NCBI RefSeq assembly: GCF_016461825.1
Contig: NZ_JAEMNU010000125.1
Span: 24,610 to 84,062 of the forward strand
Direction of reading: 5' to 3'
DNA from: Rugamonas violacea
GTDB taxonomy: Bacteria; Pseudomonadota; Gammaproteobacteria; Burkholderiales; Burkholderiaceae_D
Length of the DNA: 59,453 bases
Both the position numbers and the translations under genes were made by a program. Shown in pieces: positions 44,787 through 53,232 of this stretch; the first letter of the stretch is position 1, and the number at the start of each line of letters is the position of its first letter. Below the pieces are notes generated by a model that saw nothing but the letters and a program-made list of their open reading frames with translations, searched no databases and was not told where the DNA came from.

Positions 44787-46066
44787 AATTTGCATCATCC
44801 ATCAACAAAAAACAAAGAACGGCCATCGCGGCCATCGTCGTCGGCACCGTGGTGTTGGGCAGTTTGATCCTGTGGGGCGGCAAGTCGGCGCCGGCGGCGG
44901 GGCTGGAACATGATGACCACCAAGCCGCGGCCGCCGCGCCGCAACTGCTGGGCGGCAAGATCACCCTGAGCGCGGCGCAGATCAAGGCGGCCGGCATCGA
45001 GCTCGGCAGCGCGACGCCGGCCAACATCGTCGCAAGCGTGCGGCTGCAAGGCGAGGTGCGCATGAACGAGGAGCGCAGCGCGCACATTGTGCCGCGCGTG
45101 GCCGGCATGGTCGAGAGCGTGGCCGTCGGCCTGGGCCAGCAGGTCAAGCGCGGCCAGGTGCTGGCCATCATCAACAGCGGCACCGTGGCCGAATTGCGCG
45201 GCGACAGCCTGACGGCGCAGCGCCGCCTTGAGTTGGCGCGCAGCACCTTCGCCCGCGAGCAAACTTTGTGGGAGCAAAAGATCTCCGCCGAGCAGGACTT
45301 CCAGCAGGCCCGCCAAGCCCTGCGCGAGGCCGAAATCAACGCCCTGAACAGCCGGCAAAAACTGGCCGCGCTGGGCGTCGACGAGACGTCCGGCGCCGCT
45401 GGCGGGCTGAACCGCTACACCGTGCGCGCGCCGTTCGACGCCACCGTGGTCGAGCGCCGCCTCAGCGCCGGCGTGCCGGTCAAGGAGGACGCCGACGTGC
45501 TGACCCTGTCCGATCTGGGCACGCTGTGGCTCGACGTTGCCGTGCCGGAGCGCGACCTGGCCACGGTGAAGCCGGGCGCGACGGTGGAACTGGCGCTGCC
45601 GGCCACCACCACCACCACCACCACCACCACACCCGCCGCCAACGCCACGGCCAACGCGCCGGGCCGCGCCGCCGACAGCGCCGCCGGCGCCACCGTGGCG
45701 CACGGCAAGGTGGCCTACGTCAGCGCCCTGCTCGGCGAGCAAACCCGCACGGCGACCGCGCGCATTTTGCTGGCCAATCCGCAGGGCCGTTGGCGCCCCG
45801 GCCAGTTCGCCACGGTGACGGTGAACGCCGCGCCGGTGGCGGCAACGGTGACGGTGGCGCTGAGCGCGCTGCAAACCGTCGAGAACCGCCAGGTGGTGTT
45901 CCTGCGCACGGCCGAGGGCTTCGTCGCCCAGCCGGTGGTGACCGGCGCCAGCGACGGCAAGCTGATCGAGATCGTCTCCGGCCTGCCGGCGGGCAGCAAG
46001 TATGCCGCCGTCGGCAGCTTCCTCATCAAGTCGGAGCAAGGCAAATCCGACGAAGCCGGCCATTAA
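44783..46066 (+). CDS. czcB: Periplasmic adaptor CzcB (membrane-fusion protein)
   Basis: A 427-residue membrane-fusion protein joining CzcA to CzcC. It has an N-terminal anchor (AAIVVGTVVLGSLILWGG) and a short His/Asp-rich patch (LEHDDHQ) that could bind metal. The lipoyl/hairpin part contains VRMNEERSAHIVPRVAGMVE and VAVGLGQQVKRGQVLAIINS; the beta-barrel has VRAPFDATVVERRLSAGVPV. A nine-Thr run (residues 275-283, eight ACC codons plus ACA) is inserted in the barrel region. ATG 44783 overlaps the czcC stop. The stop is 12 bases before czcA. Confidence 0.93.
   Translation: MKFASSINKKQRTAIAAIVVGTVVLGSLILWGGKSAPAAGLEHDDHQAAAAAPQLLGGKITLSAAQIKAAGIELGSATPANIVASVRLQGEVRMNEERSAHIVPRVAGMVESVAVGLGQQVKRGQVLAIINSGTVAELRGDSLTAQRRLELARSTFAREQTLWEQKISAEQDFQQARQALREAEINALNSRQKLAALGVDETSGAAGGLNRYTVRAPFDATVVERRLSAGVPVKEDADVLTLSDLGTLWLDVAVPERDLATVKPGATVELALPATTTTTTTTTPAANATANAPGRAADSAAGATVAHGKVAYVSALLGEQTRTATARILLANPQGRWRPGQFATVTVNAAPVAATVTVALSALQTVENRQVVFLRTAEGFVAQPVVTGASDGKLIEIVSGLPAGSKYAAVGSFLIKSEQGKSDEAGH
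45605..45631. repeat. (ACC)8-ACA trinucleotide run in czcB
   Basis: Eight ACC codons followed by ACA encode nine Thr. A trinucleotide run changes protein length but not frame when copies are gained or lost. Confidence 0.9.
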
Positions 46067-46078
46067 GGGGGATGAACC

Positions 46079-49000
46079 ATGTTTGAACGCATCATCGATT
46101 TCTCCATCGCCCGCCGCTGGCTGGTACTGCTGGCCGTGCTGGCCATGGCCGCCGCCGGCGTCTACAACTACCAGCGTCTGCCGATCGACGCCGTGCCCGA
46201 CATCACCAACGTGCAGGTGCAGATCAACAGCGCCGCGCCCGGCTACTCGCCGCTGGAGACCGAGCAGCGCATCACCCTGCCGATCGAGACGGCGATGGCC
46301 GGCCTGCCCCACCTGGAACAGACCCGCTCGCTGTCACGCTACGGCCTGTCGCAGGTGACGGTGATCTTCAAGGACGGCACCGACCTGTACTTCGCCCGCC
46401 AGCTGGTCAACGAGCGGTTGCAACAGGCGCGCAACGCGCTGCCGGCCGGCGTCACGCCGACGCTGGGGCCGATTTCGACCGGCCTGGGCGAGATCTACTT
46501 TTGGACCGTGGAGGCGCGCGACGGCGCCCGCAAGGCCGACGGCACGCCGTACAGCCCGACCGACCTGCGCGAGATCCAGGACTGGATCATCAAGCCGCAG
46601 TTGCGCAACGTGCCCGGCGTGACCGAAATCAACGCCATCGGCGGCTACGCCAAGGAGTACCAGATCGCCCCGCTGCCGGAACGGCTGGCGGCGCACGGCC
46701 TGGCGTTGGCCGACCTGCTGGCGGCGGTCGAGCGCAACAACGGCACGGTCGGCGCCGGCTACATCGAAAAGCGCGGCGAGCAGTTGCTGGTGCGCGCGCC
46801 GGGACAGCTGAGCTCGCTTGAGGAGCTGCGCAACGTGGTGCTCGGCAACAACGACGGCGCCGTGTTACGCCTGCGCGACGTCGCCGAGGTGAGCCTGGGA
46901 CGCGAGCTGCGCACCGGCGCCGCCACCGAGAACGGCCGCGAGGTGGTGCTGGGCACCGTCTTCATGCTGCTCGGCGAGAACAGCCGCACCGTCTCCAGCG
47001 CCGTCGACAAGAAGATGGCCGAAATCAACCGCAGCCTGCCGGCCGGCGTCTACGCGCCGACCGTGTACAACCGCACGGTGCTGGTCGACAAGGCCATCGC
47101 CACCGTGCGCAACAACCTGTTGGAGGGGGCGGTGCTGGTGGTGGCCGTGCTGTTCCTGTTCCTCGGCAATATGCGCGCCGCGCTCATCACCGCGCTGGTG
47201 ATCCCGCTGGCGATGCTGTTCACCTTCAGCGGCATGGTCGGCAACCATGTCAGCGCCAACCTGATGAGTTTGGGCGCGCTGGACTTCGGCATCATCATCG
47301 ACGGCGCCGTCGTCATCGTCGAGAACTGCGTGCGCCGCCTGGCCCACGCGCAGGAGAAGCTGGGCCGCCCGCTGACCCTGGCCGAGCGGCTGGGCGAGGT
47401 GCGCGGCGCCGCCCGCGAGGCCCGCCGGCCGCTGCTGTTCGGCCAGCTCATCATCATGATCGTCTACCTGCCGATGTTCGCGCTGGGCGGTGTCGAAGGC
47501 CGCATGTTCCAGCCCATGGCCTACACCGTGGTGATCGCCCTGGTCGGCGCGATGATCCTGTCGCTGACCTTCGTGCCGGCCGCCGTCGCCCTGTTCATCG
47601 GCGAGCGCGTGGCCGAGAAGGAAAACGGCCTGATGTTGCGCGCCCGCCGCCTGTACGCGCCGGTGCTTGAGCGCATGCTGGCCAATCCGGCGGTGGTGCT
47701 GAGCGGCGCCGCCGCCACGGTGCTGCTGTCGGCGCTGCTGGTGACGCGCCTGGGCAGCGAATTCGTGCCCAGCCTGAACGAGGGCGACCTGGCGGTGATG
47801 ACCCTGCGCGTGCCCGGCACCAGCCTGAGCCAGTCGGTCGCCATGCAGCAGCAGTTGGAGAAGACGCTGGTACGCCAGTTCCCCGAGATCGACCGGATGT
47901 TCGCCCGCATCGGCACCGCCGAGGTGGCCACCGACCCGATGCCGCCCAACGCCGCCGACAGCTACATCATGCTCAAGCCGCAGTCGCAATGGCCCAAGCC
48001 GCGCCGCACGCGCGACGAGCTGATCGCCGCCATCGAGGAGGTCGCCAACACGCTGCCGGGCAACAGCTACGAATTCTCGCAGCCGATCCAGCTGCGCTTC
48101 AACGAGCTGATCTCCGGCGTGCGCAGCGACGTCGCCCTCAAGCTGTACGGCGACGACCTGGAGCAACTGCAGCTGACCGCCGGCAAGATGGCCGCCGTGC
48201 TGCAGGACATTCCCGGCGCGGCCGAGGTGAAGGTCGAGCAGACCAGCGGCCTGCCGATGCTGACCATGCGGGTCGACCGCGAGCGCGCCGCCCGCTACGG
48301 CCTGGCCATGGCCGAGGTGCAGCAACTGCTGGCGGTGGCGGTCGGCGGCCGCGAGGCCGGCGTGGTGTTCGAGGGCGACCGCCGCTTCAACATCGTGGTG
48401 CGTCTGCCGGAAAATCTGCGCAACGACATCGAGGCCCTGAAACGCCTGCCGCTGCCGCTGCCGGTCGGTGCCGACGGCGCGCGCCGCAGCATCGCGCTGG
48501 CCGAGGTGGCCAGCTTCGACCTGGCGCCGCAGCCGAACCAGGTCAGCCGCGAGAACGGCAAGCGCCGCGTGGTGGTTTCGGCCAATGTGCGCGGCCGCGA
48601 CATGGGTTCCTTCGTCGCCGAGGCGCAGCGCCTGGTGGCGCAGAAGGTGCCGGCGCCGCCCGGCTACTGGACCGAATGGGGCGGCCAGTTCGACAATCTG
48701 CAATCGGCCGCCAGCCGTTTGAAGCTGGTGGTGCCGGCCGCGCTGCTGCTGGTGTTGTTGCTGTTGTTCGTCATGTTCAACAACGTGCGCGACGGCCTGC
48801 TGGTGTTCACCGGCATTCCCTTCGCGCTGACCGGCGGCCTGGCGGCGCTGTGGCTGCGCGGCTTGCCGCTGTCGATTTCGGCGGCGGTCGGCTTCATCGC
48901 CCTGTCCGGCGTGGCGGTGCTCAACGGCCTGGTGCTGATCGCCTTCATTCGCGGCCTGCGCGAACAGGGCCGCACGCTGGACGAGGCGATCCGCGAGGGC

Positions 49001-49243
49001 GCCCTGACCCGCCTGCGGCCGGTGCTGATGACGGCATTGGTGGCGGCGCTGGGTTTCGTGCCGATGGCGCTGGCGCTGGGCACCGGCGCCGAAGTGCAGC
49101 GGCCGCTGGCGACGGTGGTGATCGGCGGCATCCTGTCGTCCACCTTGCTGACCCTGCTGGTGTTGCCGGTGTTGTACCGGCTGGCGCATGGCCGGCTGGC
49201 TGGCGAGCCGGCGGCGGCGCGGCTGGCGCCGCTGGGCGCCTAG
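46079..49243 (+). CDS. czcA: HME-RND metal efflux pump CzcA
   Basis: A 1054-residue inner-membrane RND pump that exports divalent cations from periplasm or cytoplasm with proton motive force. The proton-relay motif DFGIIIDGAVVIVEN in helix 4 starts at D402, giving D402, D408 and E415, the three residues known to be essential in CzcA of Cupriavidus. That motif form marks the zinc/cobalt/cadmium subgroup (HME1) rather than the copper/silver CusA group. Twelve helices and two large periplasmic loops are evident. ATG 46079 follows AAGGGGGATGAACC. It is the last gene of czcICBA; no metal-responsive regulator is adjacent. Confidence 0.95.
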   Translation: MFERIIDFSIARRWLVLLAVLAMAAAGVYNYQRLPIDAVPDITNVQVQINSAAPGYSPLETEQRITLPIETAMAGLPHLEQTRSLSRYGLSQVTVIFKDGTDLYFARQLVNERLQQARNALPAGVTPTLGPISTGLGEIYFWTVEARDGARKADGTPYSPTDLREIQDWIIKPQLRNVPGVTEINAIGGYAKEYQIAPLPERLAAHGLALADLLAAVERNNGTVGAGYIEKRGEQLLVRAPGQLSSLEELRNVVLGNNDGAVLRLRDVAEVSLGRELRTGAATENGREVVLGTVFMLLGENSRTVSSAVDKKMAEINRSLPAGVYAPTVYNRTVLVDKAIATVRNNLLEGAVLVVAVLFLFLGNMRAALITALVIPLAMLFTFSGMVGNHVSANLMSLGALDFGIIIDGAVVIVENCVRRLAHAQEKLGRPLTLAERLGEVRGAAREARRPLLFGQLIIMIVYLPMFALGGVEGRMFQPMAYTVVIALVGAMILSLTFVPAAVALFIGERVAEKENGLMLRARRLYAPVLERMLANPAVVLSGAAATVLLSALLVTRLGSEFVPSLNEGDLAVMTLRVPGTSLSQSVAMQQQLEKTLVRQFPEIDRMFARIGTAEVATDPMPPNAADSYIMLKPQSQWPKPRRTRDELIAAIEEVANTLPGNSYEFSQPIQLRFNELISGVRSDVALKLYGDDLEQLQLTAGKMAAVLQDIPGAAEVKVEQTSGLPMLTMRVDRERAARYGLAMAEVQQLLAVAVGGREAGVVFEGDRRFNIVVRLPENLRNDIEALKRLPLPLPVGADGARRSIALAEVASFDLAPQPNQVSRENGKRRVVVSANVRGRDMGSFVAEAQRLVAQKVPAPPGYWTEWGGQFDNLQSAASRLKLVVPAALLLVLLLLFVMFNNVRDGLLVFTGIPFALTGGLAALWLRGLPLSISAAVGFIALSGVAVLNGLVLIAFIRGLREQGRTLDEAIREGALTRLRPVLMTALVAALGFVPMALALGTGAEVQRPLATVVIGGILSSTLLTLLVLPVLYRLAHGRLAGEPAAARLAPLGA

Positions 49244-49255
49244 CTGAATTCTGAA

Positions 49256-49324
49256 GAACCGGCCGCCCCGGCCGGTTCGATGGGCAAGGTCTTCTCCGTC
49301 GCCAAATTGGAGGACGACCTTGCC
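49256..49324. terminator. Two stems between converging czcA and hemerythrin genes
   Basis: Stem 1: GAACCGGCCG (49256-49265), loop CCC, CGGCCGGTTC (49269-49278). Stem 2: GGCAAGGTC (49283-49291) with GACCTTGCC (49316-49324), continued inside by a further six pairs. Neither has a clear T-run, but they fill the gap between convergent genes as a bidirectional terminator would. Confidence 0.55.
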
Positions 49325-49330
49325 GGCGCA

Positions 49331-49786
49331 TCAAGCCGTAGCGAGTAATTGCTCTTTCAGCTCGGCCATCCGCTGACCGAGCTCGACCAGATCGACCTTG
49401 GTCTTGCGCGCGGCCGGGAACATGTCGCCCTCTTCTTCTCCGACGTGGTGTTCGATCTGCTCGGAAAGCACCTTCACTTTGGCATCGTACAGCTGGTCGC
49501 CCGGGTCCATTTCCAGGATCTGCGCGATCAGTTCCTTGGCGCTGGCGTGCTCGACCAAGGCCTCGTCCATCAGATCGTTATCCTTGATCGGGCCGCGAAC
49601 GGCCGGGTAGAAAATCTGCTCTTCCAGTTGGGTATGCACCGTCAATTCCATGCAGATCTGGTCAGCGAGCTTCTTTTTACTGACCGTCGAACGGTCACTG
49701 AGCCCCTCGAATTGAGCGAACAAGCCTTTCACTTTCTGATGATCGGCGACCAGCATTGCGATAGCGTCTTTGGGATGAACCGTCAT
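49331..49786 (-). CDS. Hemerythrin-domain protein
   Basis: A 151-residue cytoplasmic four-helix protein. Iron-ligand candidates: H16 (LVADHQKVK), H51 and E55 (TVHTQLEEQIFYP), H80 (LVEHASAKEL), and H113/H114 with acidic residues (IEHHVGEEEGDMFP). This is the HHE cation-binding pattern. Such proteins bind oxygen, NO or iron and are common in stress loci. ATG 49786 follows GAGGAGAATTAAC. It diverges from the membrane protein/peptide/catalase group across 257 bases, consistent with joint control in oxidative stress, which is inference. Confidence 0.9.
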   Translation of the reverse strand: MTVHPKDAIAMLVADHQKVKGLFAQFEGLSDRSTVSKKKLADQICMELTVHTQLEEQIFYPAVRGPIKDNDLMDEALVEHASAKELIAQILEMDPGDQLYDAKVKVLSEQIEHHVGEEEGDMFPAARKTKVDLVELGQRMAELKEQLLATA

Positions 49787-50043
49787 GTTAATTCTCCTCG
49801 TTAAGGTGAGCACGATTGTCGTTTGCGGCCGACGCCGGGTCGGTGCGTTCCTTAACCTTGTGCGCGCGCGGTCGGTGAAAATTTCGTGATCGGCGCAGTC
49901 GCGCAGGATGGCGAGATTGGTACGTTGGCGTACAGTGGAGCACCGATGGCGATGTTAATTTATCAGCGTGGATAAGGGGCGCGGTCGGCTACCGGCCGGC
50001 CCCTGATTCATCAATTTATCAACCTGCCATGGAAGATTCTGAC
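49787..50043. other. 257-base divergent region between hemerythrin and membrane-protein genes
   Basis: No gene. It contains a small inverted repeat GTACG-TTGG-CGTAC at 49920-49933 and an AT-rich patch near 49950-50020. It should contain the promoters of both transcripts. Confidence 0.4.
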
Positions 50044-50952
50044 ATGCAAACTTCAACCATTCCGGTTGCCATCGCGCACACCGATGCACATCGCGCCGAC
50101 CACCTGTTGTCGGGTGTTTCCTGGGGAGCCATTCTAGCCGGCGCCGCAGCGGCCGCCGCCCTCTCGCTAATCCTGCTCATGCTGGGCGTTGGGTTGGGAC
50201 TGTCCGCCGTTTCGCCGTGGGCACCGGCGCCCGGCGCCGCCGTCATCGGCGGCGCCACCATTGCCTGGCTCGCCTTCACGCAGCTGGCCGCGTCGGGCCT
50301 CGGCGGCTACCTGGCCGGCCGTCTTCGCATCAAGTGGGCCAGCGTCCACACCGATGAAGTGTATTTCCGCGACACCGCCCATGGCTTGCTGGCATGGGCC
50401 ATCGCCACCTTGTTGACCGCGACGCTGCTGGTCGGTTCCGTGCGCGCCACACTGAGCGGCGCGATCGATTCGGCCGCCCCGGTGGTCGCTCCGGTCGCCG
50501 GCGCGGTCGCTGCGGGCGCGCGTGGCGGCAACAGCGCCAACCCGGTCGATTACTTCTCCGACATGCTGTTGCGTAGCGATAAGCCCGACGCCAACAGCGC
50601 CGAGGCGCGGGCCGAAGTGGTGCGCATCGTCGGCACCGGCCTGGGCAACGGTGGCTTGACGCCGGACGACCGCAACTACCTTGCGCGCGTCGTCGCGGCG
50701 CGTAGCGGCATGGCCCAGGCGGACGCCGAGAAACGCGTCGACGATGTCTATGCCCGTGCCAACAGCGCGATTGAAAAGGCCAAGATCGCCGCCAAGGACG
50801 CCGCCGACACGGCGCGCAAAGCAGCGGCCTGGTCCGCCATCTGGATGGCCGTCTCGCTCCTGCTCGGGGCCTTTGTCGCCAGCATGTTGGCAACCTTCGG
50901 CGGCCGTCTGCGCGACCGCGTCGAGTCCCATTCCACCGCCACAGTCCATTAA
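50044..50952 (+). CDS. Conserved multi-pass membrane protein, unknown function
   Basis: A 302-residue protein, start ATG 50044 with GGAAG ahead (an ATG at 50029 is in frame). Membrane helices: SWGAILAGAAAAAALSLILL, VIGGATIAWLAFTQLAASGL, GLLAWAIATLLTATLLVGSV near the N-terminus and SAIWMAVSLLLGAFVASMLA at the end. Between them is a 110-residue soluble part (VDYFSDMLLRSDKPDANSAE, DDRNYLARVVAARSGM, AEKRVDDVYARANSAIEKAK). I do not recognise a biochemical activity; similar proteins are sometimes labelled PhnA-like without support. It lies just ahead of the 24-residue peptide and catalase, so a stress role is inferred. Confidence 0.72.
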   Translation: MQTSTIPVAIAHTDAHRADHLLSGVSWGAILAGAAAAAALSLILLMLGVGLGLSAVSPWAPAPGAAVIGGATIAWLAFTQLAASGLGGYLAGRLRIKWASVHTDEVYFRDTAHGLLAWAIATLLTATLLVGSVRATLSGAIDSAAPVVAPVAGAVAAGARGGNSANPVDYFSDMLLRSDKPDANSAEARAEVVRIVGTGLGNGGLTPDDRNYLARVVAARSGMAQADAEKRVDDVYARANSAIEKAKIAAKDAADTARKAAAWSAIWMAVSLLLGAFVASMLATFGGRLRDRVESHSTATVH

Positions 50953-50971
50953 TTATCAGGAGGTATTTCCC

Positions 50972-51046
50972 ATGCGCTCAATTCTCTTATGGATGATCGG
51001 CATTCCCATTCCCGTGATTATCCTTATCGCCCTCTTCGTTCATTAA
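50972..51046 (+). CDS. 24-residue hydrophobic peptide between membrane protein and catalase
   Basis: A tiny gene with a full ribosome site (AGGAGGTATTTCCC before ATG 50972) encoding MRSILLWMIGIPIPVIILIA then LFVH and a stop. It is one membrane span with the kink IGIPIP in the middle. Similar short peptides of the form MRSxLLWxxGIPIPxIIxIAL are known to me as widespread tiny proteins of unknown function in proteobacteria. It lies 19 bases after the membrane-protein gene and 26 bases before catalase, likely in one transcript. It is too short for usual gene callers. Confidence 0.72.
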   Translation: MRSILLWMIGIPIPVIILIALFVH

Positions 51047-51072
51047 GCCCTATTTCACTTGCGGAGTAATAC

Positions 51073-53172
51073 ATGACGAAAACCAAAGCGGCCGGCGGCA
51101 ACGCCGGTACACCAGCGCCGGCAACAACACCCTCTCCCACCACGGTTGGCAATGGCGGCGAGTGGCACCAGCAGGCGCTCGACAATACGCTCAGCACCAA
51201 CCAGGGCCTGCCGATAGCGGACAACCAGAACTCGTTGCGCTCCGGTCCGCGCGGTCCGACCTTGCTTGAGGATTTCATCCTGCGCGAGAAAATCACCCAC
51301 TTCGACCATGAACGCATTCCCGAGCGCATTGTCCATGCGCGCGGCACCGGCGTGCATGGCGTGTTCGAGCTGACGAAGTCGTTGGCGAAGTACACGCGCG
51401 CCAAGATCCTCACCGAAGTGGGCGAGCAGACGCCGGTGTTCACGCGTTTTTCCACCGTCGCGGGCGGTGCCGGTTCGATCGACACGCCGCGCGATGTGCG
51501 CGGTTTCGCCGTCAAGCTGTATACCAAGGAAGGCAACTGGGACTTGGTCGGCAATAACATTCCGGTCTTTTTCATCCAGGACGCGATCAAGTTCCCCGAC
51601 TTGGTTCACGCCGTCAAGATGGAGCCGGATCGCGGCTTTCCACAGGCCGCCACCGCCCACGATACCTTCTGGGACTTCATTTCGCTGACGCCGGAATCGA
51701 TGCACATGGTCATGTGGGCGATGTCCGACCGTACCCTGCCGCGCTCGCTGCGCATGATCGAGGGTTTCGGCGTCCACAGTTTTCGGCTGATCAACGAGGA
51801 GGGTCAATCGGCCTTCGTCAAGTTCCACTGGCGGCCAGCGCTGGGCCTGCAATCGACGATCTGGGACGAAGCCGTCAAGATCGCCGGTGCCGATCCGGAT
51901 TTCCATCGGCGCGACATGTTCGAGGCGATCAGCAGCGGCGCCTTCCCCGCCTGGGATCTGGCGGTGCAATTGTTCACCCAGGAACAGGCCGACGGTTTCC
52001 CCTTCGACCACCTCGATCCGACCAAGCTGATTCCCGAGGAACTGATTCCGCTGAAAGTGATCGGCCGCATGACCTTGAACCGGTGGCCGAACAATTTTTT
52101 CGCCGAAACCGAGCAGGTGGCGTTCTGCCCTTCGCATGTGGTTCCCGGCATCGATTTTTCCAACGACCCGCTGCTGCAGGGACGGCTGTTTTCCTATCTC
52201 GACACGCAACTCTCGCGCCTGGGCGGGCCGAACTTCCACCAGATTCCCGTGAACGCGCCGAAATGCCCGTTCGACAATCACCAGCGCGACGGCCATATGC
52301 AGATGAGCCAGCCGGTCGGCCGCGTTGCGTATGAGCCGAACAGCCTGTCGGCGGATTCCCCGCGCGAACGCGCCGACGGCTTCCACAGCATGCCCGCCGA
52401 GGACGGCGGCGCCAAGGGGCGGATACGCGCGGAGTCCTTCGGCGACCATTATAGCCAGGCGCGCCAGTTCTTTATCAGCCAGACCGCGATCGAGCAGGCG
52501 CACATGGCGTCGGCGCTGGTGTTCGAACTGTCCAAGGTGGAGCATCCGCACATACGCGCGGCGGTGGTCGGCCATCTGCGCCATATCGACAAGGCGCTGG
52601 CGACGCGGGTGGCGAGCGGTCTGGGCATGGACGGCTTGCCGGACTCGCCGCCGACCGGCACGCCGCTGCGGCAATTCGATCCCTCGCCGGCGTTGCAGAT
52701 CATCGGCAAGATGAAGGACACGCTGGAGGGACGCGCCGTCGGCCTGCTGGTGTCGGACGGCTCGGACCGGGCCGTCGTCGCCGCGCTGGTGGCGGCAATC
52801 GCCAAGGCGGGTGCCAGCCACAAGGTGATCGCGCCGCACGTCGGCGACGTCGTCCTGGGCGACAAGTCGCGCTTGAAGGTGGACGGGCAGCTCGCCGGCA
52901 CGCCCTCGGTCATGTTCGACGCGGTGGCCATTGTGCTGAGCGCGGCGGCGGGCGCCGAGCTGTGCAAGGAAGCCGCGGCGGTCGATTTTGTCCGCGACGC
53001 GTTCGGCCACTTGAAGGCGATCGCCGCCGACGACGGCGCGCAGGCCTTGCTGGACAAGGCGGGCGTGGTCAAGGACGCCGGTGTGGTGGGCGCGGCGGAC
53101 ACGCGGCAGTTCATCGCGGCGGCCAAGACCCGGCAATGGGCGCGCGAAGAGTCGCTGCGCAAGCTGGCTTGA
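51073..53172 (+). CDS. katE: Large-subunit catalase HPII
   Basis: A 699-residue monofunctional heme catalase of the large clade, destroying hydrogen peroxide. The catalytic His is in RIVHARGTGVHG, the Asn in VGNNIPVFFIQD, and the heme-ligating Tyr in RLFSYLDTQLSRLG. The core (about 45-540) is followed by the C-terminal flavodoxin/DJ-1-like domain typical of HPII (GRAVGLLVSDGSDRAVVAAL, MFDAVAIVLSAAAGAELC, GHLKAIAADDGAQALLDKAG). The N-terminal extension is Pro/Thr rich. ATG 51073 follows GGAG. It is the last gene of the stress group. High confidence. Confidence 0.96.
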   Translation: MTKTKAAGGNAGTPAPATTPSPTTVGNGGEWHQQALDNTLSTNQGLPIADNQNSLRSGPRGPTLLEDFILREKITHFDHERIPERIVHARGTGVHGVFELTKSLAKYTRAKILTEVGEQTPVFTRFSTVAGGAGSIDTPRDVRGFAVKLYTKEGNWDLVGNNIPVFFIQDAIKFPDLVHAVKMEPDRGFPQAATAHDTFWDFISLTPESMHMVMWAMSDRTLPRSLRMIEGFGVHSFRLINEEGQSAFVKFHWRPALGLQSTIWDEAVKIAGADPDFHRRDMFEAISSGAFPAWDLAVQLFTQEQADGFPFDHLDPTKLIPEELIPLKVIGRMTLNRWPNNFFAETEQVAFCPSHVVPGIDFSNDPLLQGRLFSYLDTQLSRLGGPNFHQIPVNAPKCPFDNHQRDGHMQMSQPVGRVAYEPNSLSADSPRERADGFHSMPAEDGGAKGRIRAESFGDHYSQARQFFISQTAIEQAHMASALVFELSKVEHPHIRAAVVGHLRHIDKALATRVASGLGMDGLPDSPPTGTPLRQFDPSPALQIIGKMKDTLEGRAVGLLVSDGSDRAVVAALVAAIAKAGASHKVIAPHVGDVVLGDKSRLKVDGQLAGTPSVMFDAVAIVLSAAAGAELCKEAAAVDFVRDAFGHLKAIAADDGAQALLDKAGVVKDAGVVGAADTRQFIAAAKTRQWAREESLRKLA

Positions 53173-53232
53173 TCGGGCGCGGCGCGGCTGGCGACGTCTG
53201 GAATCCGGGCACGCGCCGCCCCCGCCCCGCGC

